NCBI GenBank assembly: GCA_963842335.1
Contig: CAWJGF010000004.1
Location: 62,001-126,000 of the forward strand
Direction of reading: 5' to 3'
DNA from: PALSA-600 sp963842335
Lineage (GTDB): Bacteria; Actinomycetota; Thermoleophilia; Gaiellales; Gaiellaceae
DNA length: 64,000 nucleotides
Positions 55,434 through 64,000 of the stretch are shown one piece after another (position 1 is the first letter of the stretch; each line of letters opens with the position of its first letter). A program made the translations under genes and the position numbers. The notes beneath the pieces were generated by a model, which was not told where the DNA came from, ran no database searches, and worked only from the letters and a program-made list of their open reading frames with translations.

Positions 55434-56330
55434 CTAGCCACGTGCTTCCTCGCTAAGCACCTGCAGGTTTGCCGGCCGCGGCGCCTCCCGGCGACTGTGG
55501 GCGGTTCCGCTCGCGGCACCCAAGCGCTCGGGCTCGCGCCGCGCGAGTAGCGCGGCGGCCAGCACGACCGACGCGAACGCCACGACGCGAACGACTCCGA
55601 GCGCGCCGCCGGCAAGCGTTCGTGGAAGAGCGCGAGCCCGGCCGCGATCGGAAGCGCATTCGTGAACAGCGAGGCGGTGCCGGCCGTCGCGAGCGAGCCG
55701 CCGCGCTGGAACGCGAGTTGCAGCGCGACGAATGCACCGCCGTGTGCGGCGAGGACGACCGGGACGAGCAGCAGCCACGCGCCGCCGCAGACGCGCCTTT
55801 GGTCGCGGCGTCGCCCGTGCCGTAGAACCCCCGCCGCGATGCCGAGGCCGGCGCCGGGCGCGAGGCGCGCACCCGAAAGGGCGGCGACCCGGCGAACACC
55901 GCGGAGCAGACGAGCCACGCGATCACCGCGCCCGGCGCGGCGGCGCGCCGGAGTCGGCGCCGCCGGCAAGCGACCCGCCGAGCAGCGCCAGGCCGCCGAC
56001 GGCGGTCGCGACGGCAATCCACTGCCTGCGCCGAAGCCGCTCGCCACGGCGGTGCGCGAGCGCGGCGAGCATGCCGATCCCACCGGCCGAGGTCGCCTGC
56101 ACGAGCGACATCGGCGCGAGCGCGAGCGCGGCGACGTAGAACGCCCAGCCAGCAGGCCGACGAGGAAGCCGACCAGCCAGGAGATGTCGCCGAAGAGCGC
56201 TCGGAGCCCCCGAACGGACGCGCAGCGACAGCGGGGGCAGCTAGGCGGCCGCGCCGTGCTGGGCGACCCAGCCCCAGTTCAGCGCGAACGCGGAGAGGAG
56301 CGCCAGCGTCAGCCCGGCGCCGGTGCTCAC
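55434..56330 (-). pseudogene. EamA/DMT-type transporter, frameshifted
   Basis: Starts at GTG 56330, overlapping the preceding gene (GTGA), with LTLALLSAFALNWGWVAQHG. Further pieces in other frames are LAPMSLVQATSAGGIGMLAA, RRQWIAVATAVGGLALLGGS, GAFVALQLAFQRGGSLATAG, FTNALPIAAGLALFHERLP and VVRVVAFASVVLAAALLARR before a stop at 55434. An in-frame TAG also occurs near 56240. The membrane-helix order fits a ten-helix drug/metabolite transporter. Confidence 0.58.
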
Positions 56331-58379
56331 CGCCGCTCGCCCTGGAACGGCAGGTACGCCTCGGCGGCGAGCGCGGCGATCCCGACGCGCGGCAGGTCAC
56401 GCCGCCGCTCGTAGACGACGAACCGCCGCTCCCACTGCGGGAAGAACTTCCGGTTGAAGGTGAGCAGGTTGTCGAGCTGGAAGTGCCCCTTCAGCGTCAG
56501 CAGCGCGCGCCGCTGCATCTCCTGCAGGCCGCTCAGCGCAGCCTCGGGCGCGAGCAGCGCCGCGAACGGCGCGAAGTTCAGTGAGACGCGCTCGTAGCCT
56601 GCGCCCGCGCCCACGCGACTGTCTCGCACACGAGCCACTCGTTGAAGCCGTTCGGCGTCGTACGCAGTCGCGGCATCGACGACAGCGAGAGCGCCGCGGA
56701 CGCGGCGAGAGCGCGAAGTGCAGGAAGCCGGCCGCCTCGCCGCTCCGGGCGAAGCCGACGACGAAGACGGCGTCCTCGTCGCCGAGGCCGAACAGGGCGT
56801 CGAGCGCCATCACGAATCCGCGCTCGGGCGCATCACCACGCCACGCGCGCGCGACGTCCTCGAGTTCCGCCCGCAGCGGTGCGTCGAGCTCGCTCGGCCG
56901 CAGCACCCGCGCGGTGTAGCCCGCGTGCTCGAGCCGGTGCACCGACTGGCGCACCTTGCGGATCGCGCGACCCTCGAGCGCGAAGGAGGCGGTCTCGACG
57001 ACGGCTTCGTCGCCGTGGTACAGCGCATGGAGGCCTCGGGCGGCGTAGAGCGGCAGGAACCCCTCCGAGGCGCCGAGGATCGCGACACGCCAGTCGCGCG
57101 CGTGCGCATGCTCGACGAATGCGGAGACCAGGTCGTCGAGCCGGTCGTGCGGGCCGATCGGGTCGCCGGAGACGATTGCGACGCCGCCGACGACGCGGTA
57201 GGCGAGGAACGCGGTCTCGTCGTCGTTGAAGAAGTACGACTTGTCGGCTCGCAGGACGAACGGCGCGAGCGTGTCGACTCCCCACGCGTGGACGAGTGCA
57301 CGCGCGATCGCGCGCTCGCGCTCGTGCTGGCCGACGCGGTAGCGCCACGGCGCGAGCCAGCCCGCGACGATCCATGCCGTCGCCGCGATCCCGAGCAGCA
57401 GCAGTGAGAGCGGGAACCAGTCGCCGAACGAGCCGGTGAGGTGCGGCGAACCACCGAGGTGCAGTCCGAGCAGGCCGCTGAGCGTCTCGCGAGCGCGAAC
57501 TGCAGCGTCAGCGGCTGGTCGGCGGCGATCTGGTTCACCCAGAGCGTGACGAATGCGTAGAGCGCGATCGAGGCGGACGCCAGGGCGACGCGCGCGACGA
57601 TCGTCGGGTCGACGCGTCGCCCGGCCGGTCGAAGTCATGCCGTCGCGCGACGAGCAGCACGAGCACGATCGCCGACGCAAGCGTGCCGTGGTTCAGCCCG
57701 TTCAGCACGTGCAATGCGGTCGATGCGCCGGCGACGACCATCGCGACCTGCCACGCCCGCCGTCGTCGTCGTGCAAGCCCGCGAGCCGCGACGAGCAGCG
57801 CGACACCCGCGAGCGCACCCGCGGCGCGCGCAAGCGGGCCGACAGCATCAGGGGTGAGCGAGTGCAGGAGGCCGGCGTCGTCTCCCGGCAGGATCGTGTG
57901 CACGAGGTTGAGGACGGCGCCGACAGCGACGACCGACGCGACGAGCAGCGGCGCCCGCCGCCGCGGCTACGTGCCGGCGCAAGCGCGGCGACGGCGAGCG
58001 CGACCAGCGCAGCGGGCAGGTAGACCGATTGCAGTCGCGACGCCGAGTCGAGCGCGTCGCGGAGGGGGATCTGGCGGACGACCGCGATCGAGAGGCCGGT
58101 CTGCAGGTAGCCGAAGAGGCCGGTGCCGACGCCGAGCAGGAGCGCCGCCGTGAGCCGCTCGAATCCGGCGCTGCGCGCAAAGAGCCCGAGCGCGGCCGCC
58201 GCGACGAGCCAGACCGCGGCGAACCAGAGGAGCGGCGCAGAGCTGTGCTTCGCGAGCTCGTCGAGCGGCAAAGCCTCGCCGAGCCTCGGGCCTGGCAACG
58301 CCGGCCGGAAGACGTACAGCCAGCCCGTCGCGGCGAACGCCGTCGCGAGCAGCAGCGGGAACGCGGCGAGCCTACGCAT
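56327..58379 (-). pseudogene. MprF-like membrane protein with DUF2156 domain, frameshifted
   Basis: Begins at ATG 58379 (MRRLAAFPLLLATAFAATGW). N-terminal membrane segments include SSAPLLWFAAVWLVAAAALG and WQVAMVVAGASTALHVLNGL. The DUF2156 catalytic part shows WRYRVGQHERERAIARALVH, SYFFNDDETAFLAYRVVGGV, VVSGDPIGPHDRLDDLVSAF and ESVHRL-type helices, and the end is KGHFQLDNLLTFNRKFFPQW. Such proteins transfer amino acids to lipids or tRNA-derived groups. Four frame changes (about 57960, 57610, 57490, 56710). The middle 57400-56720 is one open frame. Confidence 0.72.
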
Positions 58380-59308
58380 GGAGCCTCCGGGAGAGCGCGA
58401 GCAGCGCGCGCGAGGCATTGCCGCGCCAGAGCGCCCAGTTGTGGCCGCCGCGGACGAGAAAGAAGCGATGCGGCAGGTGCAGCCGGTTGAGTCGCCTGGC
58501 GAACCTGGCGTTCTGCGGCCGGAAGCGGTCGTCGGTACCGCTGTAGAACCACATGTAGGTGCCGGCGCGACGCAGTGCAGCGCCGCGCGCGGCAATGAGA
58601 CCGACGGGCTGTTGCGCCGCAGGAACGCTGCGCGGTGGCCGAAGATCGCCGCGATGTCGTCGGCGCGCTGGTAGCCCGACCAGCTCTCGAGCACGTGGAA
58701 CTCGAGCGGATGGTGGATGCCGATGTTCAGGGCCGCGTAGCCGCCTTCGGAGAGGCCGACGAGTGCGCGGCCGGCGCCGCCCCGATCGTGCGGTACCGGG
58801 CGTCGACAGCGCGGACGACGTCGCGCGCAACGAACGTCTCCCAGGCCTCGTACTTGCCGATGCCGTTGGCCCACTCCTTGTCGGTGAACGAGCCGGTCGA
58901 TCCGAACGGCATCACGAGGATCAGCGGGTGCACGCGATGCAGCGCGACGAGATCGTCCTCGACGACGCCCATACGGACGGTCGCGAGGAACGCCCCGGGC
59001 CGGCCCGGAAAGCCGTGGAGGAGGTACGCGACCGGGTAGCGCCGTTGCGGGTGCGTCCGGTAGCCGGGAGGGAGATAGACATCGACCGGCTGGCGGCGGC
59101 CGCCGAGCGCGGGGCTTGCGACGGCGAAGCGGGCCGGTGTTCCGTGCACCTTCACGAAGGCCGCATCATGAGGGGGGGCGAAGCCACGAAAGGCCCAGTA
59201 GTTCTCGACGTAGCGGTAGGCGCCGAAGACGCCGACGGCGAGGAAGATGCCGAGCGCAGCGGCCGTGGCCCAGGTCCGGCCTGGCACTGTGAGGCCGGGT
59301 GCAATCAC
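58372..59308 (-). pseudogene. esterase family protein (PF00756-like), copy 1, frameshifted
   Basis: Starts at ATG 59308 with one N-terminal membrane segment (TWATAAALGIFLAVGVFGAY). The esterase core VDVYLPPGYRTHPQRRYPVA, YLLHGFPGRPGAFL and VMPFGSTGSF is followed, after a frame change near 58790, by GLSEGGYAALNIGIHHPLEF with the nucleophile Ser. After another change near 58600 come YMWFYSGTDDRFRPQNARFA and GGHNWALWRGN with the catalytic His. It overlaps the MprF-like gene start by 8 bp. Two or three base corrections would restore a 310-residue enzyme. Confidence 0.68.
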
Positions 59309-59365
59309 GCACTCGTTGTACGACAGCGCACCTGAACGAAAGCTGACGGAGCGGTTAAGCCAGGG

Positions 59366-60188
59366 TTACGCCGCCGGCTTGGCGAGATGGGCGAGCGCGA
59401 GGCGCAACCACGCCGTCGCGTGCGCCGACCAGAGACTCGTCTGATGCGCGCCGCGGTAGACCTCGAAGACGTGCCGCACCCCGGCGTGGTCAGCTCGCGG
59501 TCGAACTGCACATTCTCGGCCCGGAACCGGTTGTCGCCGCGGCCGACATAGAAGGCGAAGAAGGTCGGCTGCCGCTTCTGCGAGGCGCGGAGCTCACCGA
59601 TCAGCGTGTGCGCGTTCGTGGCCGGGCCGCGCGCAAGCGGCTGCGTGCCCGTCGGATCGGTTGGGTGGAAGTAGCCGGACCACGACTCGACGACGGCGAA
59701 GGAGCCGAGGTGATGCAGGCCGAGGATGGTGGCGCCGTAACCGCCGGCGGAGACGCCGAAGATCGCGCGGCCGATGCGCGAGCGAATCGTCCGGAAGTGG
59801 GCGTCGATGAAATGCGGCACCTCTTCGGCGACGTACGTCTCCCATTCGCGCCGGCGCCCCAGTTCAGATACTCGGGATCGGTGTCGTTATCCGTGCGCCT
59901 TGCGGGAAGACGAGGATCGCGGGCCGGCCCGTTCGAGCGCGCCGATCAGCCAGCGTTGCCGCGGTACGACGTAGCGCCGGCCGGGAGGCCGTGCAAGAAG
60001 TACACGACGGGATACCGCGTCTTATCGTCGCCGTACCCGGCGGCAGGACGACGCGCGCATGCACGCGGCCCTTCAGCGCGACCGAGGTGATTCCCTCGTC
60101 GAGGTCGCGGCTCTGCGTCAGCCGCGCAGCGAGACGCCCGTCGTGACGACGAGCGCGAGCGCGACGAGACGGCGAGGACATACCGCAT
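59366..60188 (-). pseudogene. esterase family protein (PF00756-like), copy 2, frameshifted
   Basis: Pieces in successive frames: a hydrophobic leader RRLVALALVVTTGVSLRG, LTQSRDLDEGITSVALKGRV, TRYPVVYFLHGLPAGATSYR, ILVFPQGA, then IGRAIFGVSAGGYGATILGL with the nucleophile Ser, VESWSGYFHPTDPTGTQPLA and a stop at 59366 after LRLALAHLAKPAA. At least four frame changes. It is related to copies 1 and 3 on either side. Confidence 0.62.
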
Positions 60189-60316
60189 CGAAACACGGTG
60201 CCAGCGGCAGCACCTGAGCCATGGGCAATGCAGCGGCTAAGAGAGATGCTCCCCGCACCGGAAATCTCAATCGGACGACAACAGAGCATTCACCTGCCGC
60301 CGCTATCGTCGCCCGG

Positions 60317-61110
60317 ATGGCGGTGCTCGCTGCTCTCGTCGCATCGGCGTTCCTGCCTGGCTTCACGCCGTTTGCCGCCGGGCCGAACGGTGGCCAGGTG
60401 TTCAGCGGGACGTTCCCGGGGACCGAGCGTGCCGGTTACGTCTATCTGCCGCCGGGCTTCGAGCCGTCGGCGCGCTATCCCGTCGTCTACCTCCTGCACG
60501 GCATGCCCGGCTCGCCGTCGGAGTACCTCGACGAACCCAGCTCGCGACGTTCGCCGACGACGGGATCTCGTCCGGCGCGCTGCGGCCGTTCATCGCCGTG
60601 GTGCCTGCGGCCGGCTCGAGCCGCGACTACAACGGTGAGTGGGCGGGACCCTGGGAGCACGCGCTCGTCAGCCGCATCGTCCCGTGGGTCGACGCTCGCT
60701 GCCGACGATCGCCGCTCGCGACGGCCGGGTGATCGCGGGGCTGTCGGCGGGCGGGTACGGCGCGGTCGACATCGGCATTCGCCACCCGAGGTCTTCGGGG
60801 CGATCGAGTCGTGGAGCGGGTACTTCCGGCCGCTGCACGACGGGCCGTTCAAGACGCGTCGCGCGGCGTGCTCGCGGCGAACGATCCGCAGCAACTCATC
60901 GCGCACGACAAATCGGCCCTCGCACACACGCGGTTCTTCCTCTCGAGCGGCCCCTTCCACAGCCACTGGTTCCGCCCGAGCGAGACGGTCGCGTTCGCAC
61001 GCGAGACTCACCGTGATGGACTTGCCACGACGCTGCGCCTCTACCCGTCGAAGAAAGGCGAGTGGCGCGCGCAGTTCGACGACGGCCTGCGCTGGGCGTT
61101 CGGCTCCTAG
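60317..61110 (+). pseudogene. esterase family protein (PF00756-like), copy 3, frameshifted
   Basis: On the opposite strand from the other two. Starts at ATG 60317 with a signal peptide (MAVLAALVASAFLPGFTPFA), then VYLPPGFEPSARYPVVYLLH and GMPGSPSEYLDEP. After frame changes near 60535 and 60700 it reads RVIAGLSAGGYGAVDIGIRH (nucleophile Ser). After another near 60790 and one near 60865 it reads AHDKSALAHTRFFLSSGPFH and ends GEWRAQFDDGLRWAFGS. Family: Ag85/esterase-D alpha/beta hydrolases, often secreted. Confidence 0.65.
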
Positions 61111-61623
61111 CGCTTGGAGCTGCAGGAGTAGAACGCGTTCCCTGCGAGGGCGCCGTTCGGCAGCACCGCGTAGTCGGGGATCACTCCGGCGCGCGTCCAG
61201 CCGAGCCGCGGGTAAATGCGGTCGGCGTCGGTTCCCTCATGGGTCGACAGCCAGAGCAGACGAAGCCCCAGCGACCGTGCGTGCTCGACAGCGACGTCCA
61301 GCAGCGCCCGGCCGACGCCGCGTCCGCGCGCCTCCGCGGCGACGACGAGCGCTGGATCTCGGCGCGGTGCCGGCCGTTGCCAGCGGTCGCACGGGCCAGA
61401 TGGACGGCACCGAGGAGCCCGTCGTCCTCGAAGGCGGCCCATTGAACGTGCTCGCTGGGCTCGAGCAGGGACGCAATCTCGCGCCACGCATCCTCCGCGC
61501 CGGCATGAGTGAGGTCGGTGCGAGCCCCAGCGCCATGCCCGCGGCGTGCGCGTCGAGCAGCAGCTGCGCAAGCGGGCCGGAGTGACTCGCGATCCCGTTC
61601 GCATCGAGCTGGACGACGTTCAC
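61107..61623 (-). pseudogene. GNAT acetyltransferase, frameshifted
   Basis: Starts at GTG 61623 (VNVVQLDANGIASHSGPLAQ, then LLLDAHAAGMALGLAPTSLM). It changes frame near 61500 into EIASLLEPSEHVQWAAFEDD and GLLGAVHLARATAGNGRHR, and again near 61350 into ALVVAAEARGRGVGRALLDV, the acetyl-CoA loop. The end is GWTRAGVIPDYAVLPNGALA with a stop at 61107. Two base corrections would give a normal 170-residue GNAT. Its start lies just upstream of the flippase-like gene's stop region. Confidence 0.62.
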
Positions 61624-61636
61624 GGCGCCGCCGTCC

Positions 61637-62616
61637 TCAGCCCGGCGCGTGCGTTTGCGACCAGCGCCGCGTGGCGCGCCACGCGGCAACGCCGACGCCG
61701 AAGAAGTGAGCTCGACGACGGTGATCACAAGCCGGTTGATGACAGTGACGCTCAACGCGGGACCTGCCGTCGTCACCGCGAGCAGGAGGGCGTACATCGA
61801 CGCCTCGCGGGCACCAAGACCCGACGGCGAGAACACCGTCAGCACTGCGACGATCGCGCCGACCGCCGAGACTCCCCCGAGGAAAGGGATCGTCGAGAGC
61901 CCCGGACTCGAGCCGACGCTCCGCAGCATGAAATACACCGCGACGCCACTGATCAGCCATGTGCCGCAGTAGAAGAGGAGCAGCGCGAGCATCTCCGGGA
62001 ACGGCAGCGGGTCGATCTCCTCGGCGCCGAACGGACGCAGCAGTTTGTTCGCGAGCGGCCGGAAGATGCGCGGGTGGAGGCCCAGGGCACAGAGGAAGCC
62101 GAAGGCGACGAGCGGGAGCAGAGGCGCGTCCACCCCTTTCACCCACGCGAGGCTGACCACGAAGACGAGCACGCCGGAGATGGCCGATAGCGCGGCTTCG
62201 ACGAAGATCGATGCCAGTACCTTCGGCGTCTCGGTGACGCCTGCCGAACGGCGCAGCGCCACCGTGCGCGCTGCGGGCGTCCAGATCCCACCCGGGATGT
62301 ACTTCGCGAGCATCGAGACCATCTCGGCTTCGAGTGCGACGCGATAGGTGACGTCGATCTCCCAGGCGGCGAGAATGCGAATCCAGCCGAGGACGAAGAC
62401 GAGGTAGTAGATCGTCACGGAGCCAAGCGCCAATGCGATGTAGGCAGGGCTCGCGTGCTCGAGTAGCGGCGCGGCCTTCGACCACTCACTGCGCACTGCC
62501 CAGGCGCAAAAGCCGATGGTCGCCAGAACGAGCGCCAGCTGCAGTCCCTTCGCGAGGAGGGGATGCGCCCGCAGAAATGCCGGAACCGCACGCAAGCGCA
62601 GGACGAAGACGGCCAC
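61637..62616 (-). CDS. lysylphosphatidylglycerol synthase TM-region / flippase-like membrane protein (UPF0104)
   Basis: A polytopic membrane protein of about 325 residues (PF03706 type). Helices include LQLALVLATIGFCAWAV, AYIALALGSVTIYYLVFVLG, VLVFVVSLAWVKGV, MLALLLFYCGTWLISGVAVY and SAVGAIVAVLTVFSPSGLGA with the family motif PSGLGAREA. AKYIPGGIWTPAARTVALRR is also diagnostic. The start is probably GTG 62616. Near 61705 the given frame runs on into the GNAT gene; one extra base would instead end it at 61637 after VAAWRATRRWSQTHAPG, which is what relatives suggest. Confidence 0.82.
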
Positions 62617-62706
62617 GTTGACGAGACTAACGTTCGGGCCGGGGTATCCAGAGCGGGAGGACGATCGCCGGTCGGGCCGGCGGGCGACCATCTAAGGTCC
62701 TGCGCT

Positions 62707-63717
62707 GTGACGCGCGTTCGCTTTGCTCCCAGTCCGACGGGCACGTTGCACGTCGGCAACGCGCTGAGTGCTGTTGCGAACCGCGGCTTCGGCGACTGGA
62801 TGTTGTTGCGCATCGACGACACCGATCCCGAGCGCAACGTCGCCGACGGGGAGAGCGGGATCCTGGACGACCTGCGCTGGCTGGGGATCGAGTGGGACGA
62901 GGGCCCGGTGCGCCAGAGCGAGCGGGCCGGGCGTCATCTCGAGGCCGCGCACGCCGCCGGTCTGCCGCAGCGGTTCGACGGAGTGATGCTCTGGCGCGAC
63001 GACGGCTCGCCGACGTTCCACCTCGCGAGCGTCGTCGACGACGCCGACTTTCACATCACACATGTCATCCGCGGCTCCGATCACCGGCCGAATGAGGATC
63101 TGCACGCCGCCCTCTTCCGCGCACTGGGGGTCGACCCGCCCGAGGTGATCCACCACGGCCTCGTGGTCGGCGACGATGGCAAGAAGCTGTCGAAGCGAGC
63201 GGAGGGGGCAACGGTCGCCGCGCTCCGCGACGACGGCTATCCGCCCGAGGCGGTCAGGGCCTACCTCGAGGAGCTCGGGCTCCCGAAGCACGACGTCCAC
63301 CTGGATCTGGCGCGCATCCGTTCGCTCTCCGTCGACGTCCTCGCGGGTCTCGACGATGCCGAGTTGGCGCGGCGCGCAGGCGTTCCCGTCGAGGCCGCGC
63401 CGCTGCTGCGCGGGGCGCACGATCTCGTCGAGGGCCGGGCGCTCGCTCGGTCAGTGCTCGAGCCGGAGCTGGTGGACACGACTCAGTCTCCGGAGACGCT
63501 CGAGCGGTTCGTCGAGCTCCGGTCCCAGTTCCCCGAGGCGCTCGAGAAGGACGAGGCGAAGACCTTGCTGCGCGAGTTGAAGGCGGTCGGCGGCAATCTC
63601 AAGGCGCTGAGGCTCGCGTTGACCGGAGCCGAGCGCGGGCCCGAGCTCTGGGCGGTGCTGAGTGCTCTACCGCGTGACGAGGCGCTGCGCCGCGCGAACC
63701 GCGAACTGGATGGTTAA
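62707..63717 (+). CDS. gltX: glutamyl-tRNA synthetase family protein, compact
   Basis: Class I synthetase (336 aa) with RFAPSPTGTLHVGNALS (HIGH motif HVGN at 15-18), RIDDTDPERN, DLRWLGIEWDEGPVRQSERA and the KMSKS-like KKLSKR at 159-164. Family enzymes have about 470-500 residues and some 235 residues between the two motifs; here there are about 145, so the connective/zinc region is largely missing. A helical anticodon-binding part remains (residues 170-336). Start GTG 62707. It may be a true GluRS or a GluRS-like paralog. Its stop lies inside repeat B. Confidence 0.82.
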   Translation: MTRVRFAPSPTGTLHVGNALSAVANRGFGDWMLLRIDDTDPERNVADGESGILDDLRWLGIEWDEGPVRQSERAGRHLEAAHAAGLPQRFDGVMLWRDDGSPTFHLASVVDDADFHITHVIRGSDHRPNEDLHAALFRALGVDPPEVIHHGLVVGDDGKKLSKRAEGATVAALRDDGYPPEAVRAYLEELGLPKHDVHLDLARIRSLSVDVLAGLDDAELARRAGVPVEAAPLLRGAHDLVEGRALARSVLEPELVDTTQSPETLERFVELRSQFPEALEKDEAKTLLRELKAVGGNLKALRLALTGAERGPELWAVLSALPRDEALRRANRELDG

Positions 63718-63868
63718 TCGGTAGTTCGAGTGCTTTCGGGGATGGCCTGGATCAAGCAGGTCGCCCAGGTCGGGCGCAGGGCATAGCGGTGTCCACGTTC
63801 AAGCCCGACCTGGGCGAGATGCGCGCATCCAGGTCACCATCCGTGGTGCTCCAGTACCGATCGACCAT
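63710..63868 (-). repeat. structured hairpin repeat, copy B
   Basis: Nested stems on the given strand: ATGGT 63710-63714 with ACCAT 63864-63868; ATCGGTA 63717-63723 with TACCGAT 63855-63861; GAGTGC 63728-63733 with GTGCTC 63846-63851 (two G-U pairs); GGATGG 63740-63745 with CCATCC 63837-63842; CCTGGAT 63746-63752 with ATCCAGG 63827-63833; GCCCAGGTCGGGC 63763-63775 with GCCCGACCTGGGC 63803-63815. On the minus strand the loop reads GAACGTGGACACCGCTATG, matching copy A except for one base. It lies between gltX and cysS. Confidence 0.85.
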
Positions 63869-63883
63869 CTAGCCTAGAGACCC

Positions 63884-64000
63884 GTGCGCCTCTACGACAC
63901 GTTCTCGCGTTCGCTCGTCGAGCTTCCGCCGGCCCCCGGGCCTATTCGGATGTACTTCTGCGGCCCGACGGTCTACGCGCGCGCCCACATCGGCAACGCA
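63884..64000 (+). CDS. cysS: cysteinyl-tRNA synthetase, 5' part
   Basis: The first 39 codons of CysRS, cut by the window edge. Start GTG 63884 (VRLYDTFSRSLVELPPAPGP). It already shows the zinc Cys in MYFCGPTVYARAHIGNA together with the HIGH motif as HIGN. It follows gltX, matching the usual association of aminoacyl-tRNA synthetase genes with carD-ispD-ispF regions. Confidence 0.93.
   Translation, partial: MRLYDTFSRSLVELPPAPGPIRMYFCGPTVYARAHIGNA

Noticed and set aside
63718..63883. T-box leader for cysS
   Set aside because: No T-box sequence or specifier-loop arrangement; the pairing is explained by the shared repeat also found at 41.5 kb.

Overview
The window is GC-rich, densely packed bacterial DNA with many GTG and TTG starts and many 1-4 base overlaps between genes. 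The mix of FtsH, CarD with a lysine/alanine tail, ClpC, the MEP enzymes IspD/IspF, M29 aminopeptidases, DUF4272 and DUF3891 proteins points to an actinobacterium, probably a deep-branching class such as Thermoleophilia. That placement is an inference from gene content; no rRNA, tRNA or phage genes were seen.

Layout. 1-5054: acyl-CoA dehydrogenase and SDR pair, a frameshifted VanW protein, a thioesterase and a sirtuin. 5055-5454: a repeat-rich gap (REP-like hairpins and a 32-bp tandem repeat). 5455-13409: a small CxxC protein, DNA polymerase IV, a coiled-coil protein, a lipid kinase, purine nucleoside phosphorylase, a GNAT, a 48-residue peptide, then tilS-hpt-ftsH. 13.5-21.3 kb: a block in which most genes are broken by several frameshifts (cupin, methyltransferase, DUF885-like, GNATs, two-component pair, membrane protein), with a few intact genes inside it (DUF3891, GNAT, FKBP). 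21.3-29.6 kb: pyrophosphatase, a heterodimeric ABC exporter, folP-folB-folK-hypothetical-coaX, dus (one extra base) and greA. 29.6-34.3 kb: GNAT, lysS, clpC and a strong terminator. 34.4-48 kb: two paralogous 542-residue family-5 solute-binding proteins facing each other around an aldo/keto reductase-DUF4272-triple aminopeptidase operon and a radA-carD-ispD-HAD-ispF-GNAT operon. 48-53.7 kb: DUF1579-like, LysR, MutY, MBL hydrolase, bicupin and an ABC-2 exporter. 53.7-61.7 kb: a second frameshift-rich block (dimethylformamidase-like protein, EamA transporter, MprF-like protein, three related esterases, GNAT). 61.6-64 kb: a flippase-like membrane protein, a compact GltX and the start of cysS.

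Working together: the core genes serve translation (tilS, lysS, gltX, cysS, dus), transcription (greA, carD), proteostasis (ftsH, clpC, FKBP, aminopeptidases), folate, CoA and isoprenoid synthesis, and DNA maintenance (dinB, radA, mutY).

The most notable non-coding signal is a roughly 160-nt structured repeat present twice in opposite orientation (41451-41615 and 63710-63868), with a fragment at 46298-46336. The central sequence is conserved, while several flanking stems differ in sequence between copies yet still pair within each copy. This is compensatory change and suggests an undescribed structured element, either a small RNA or a mobile hairpin.
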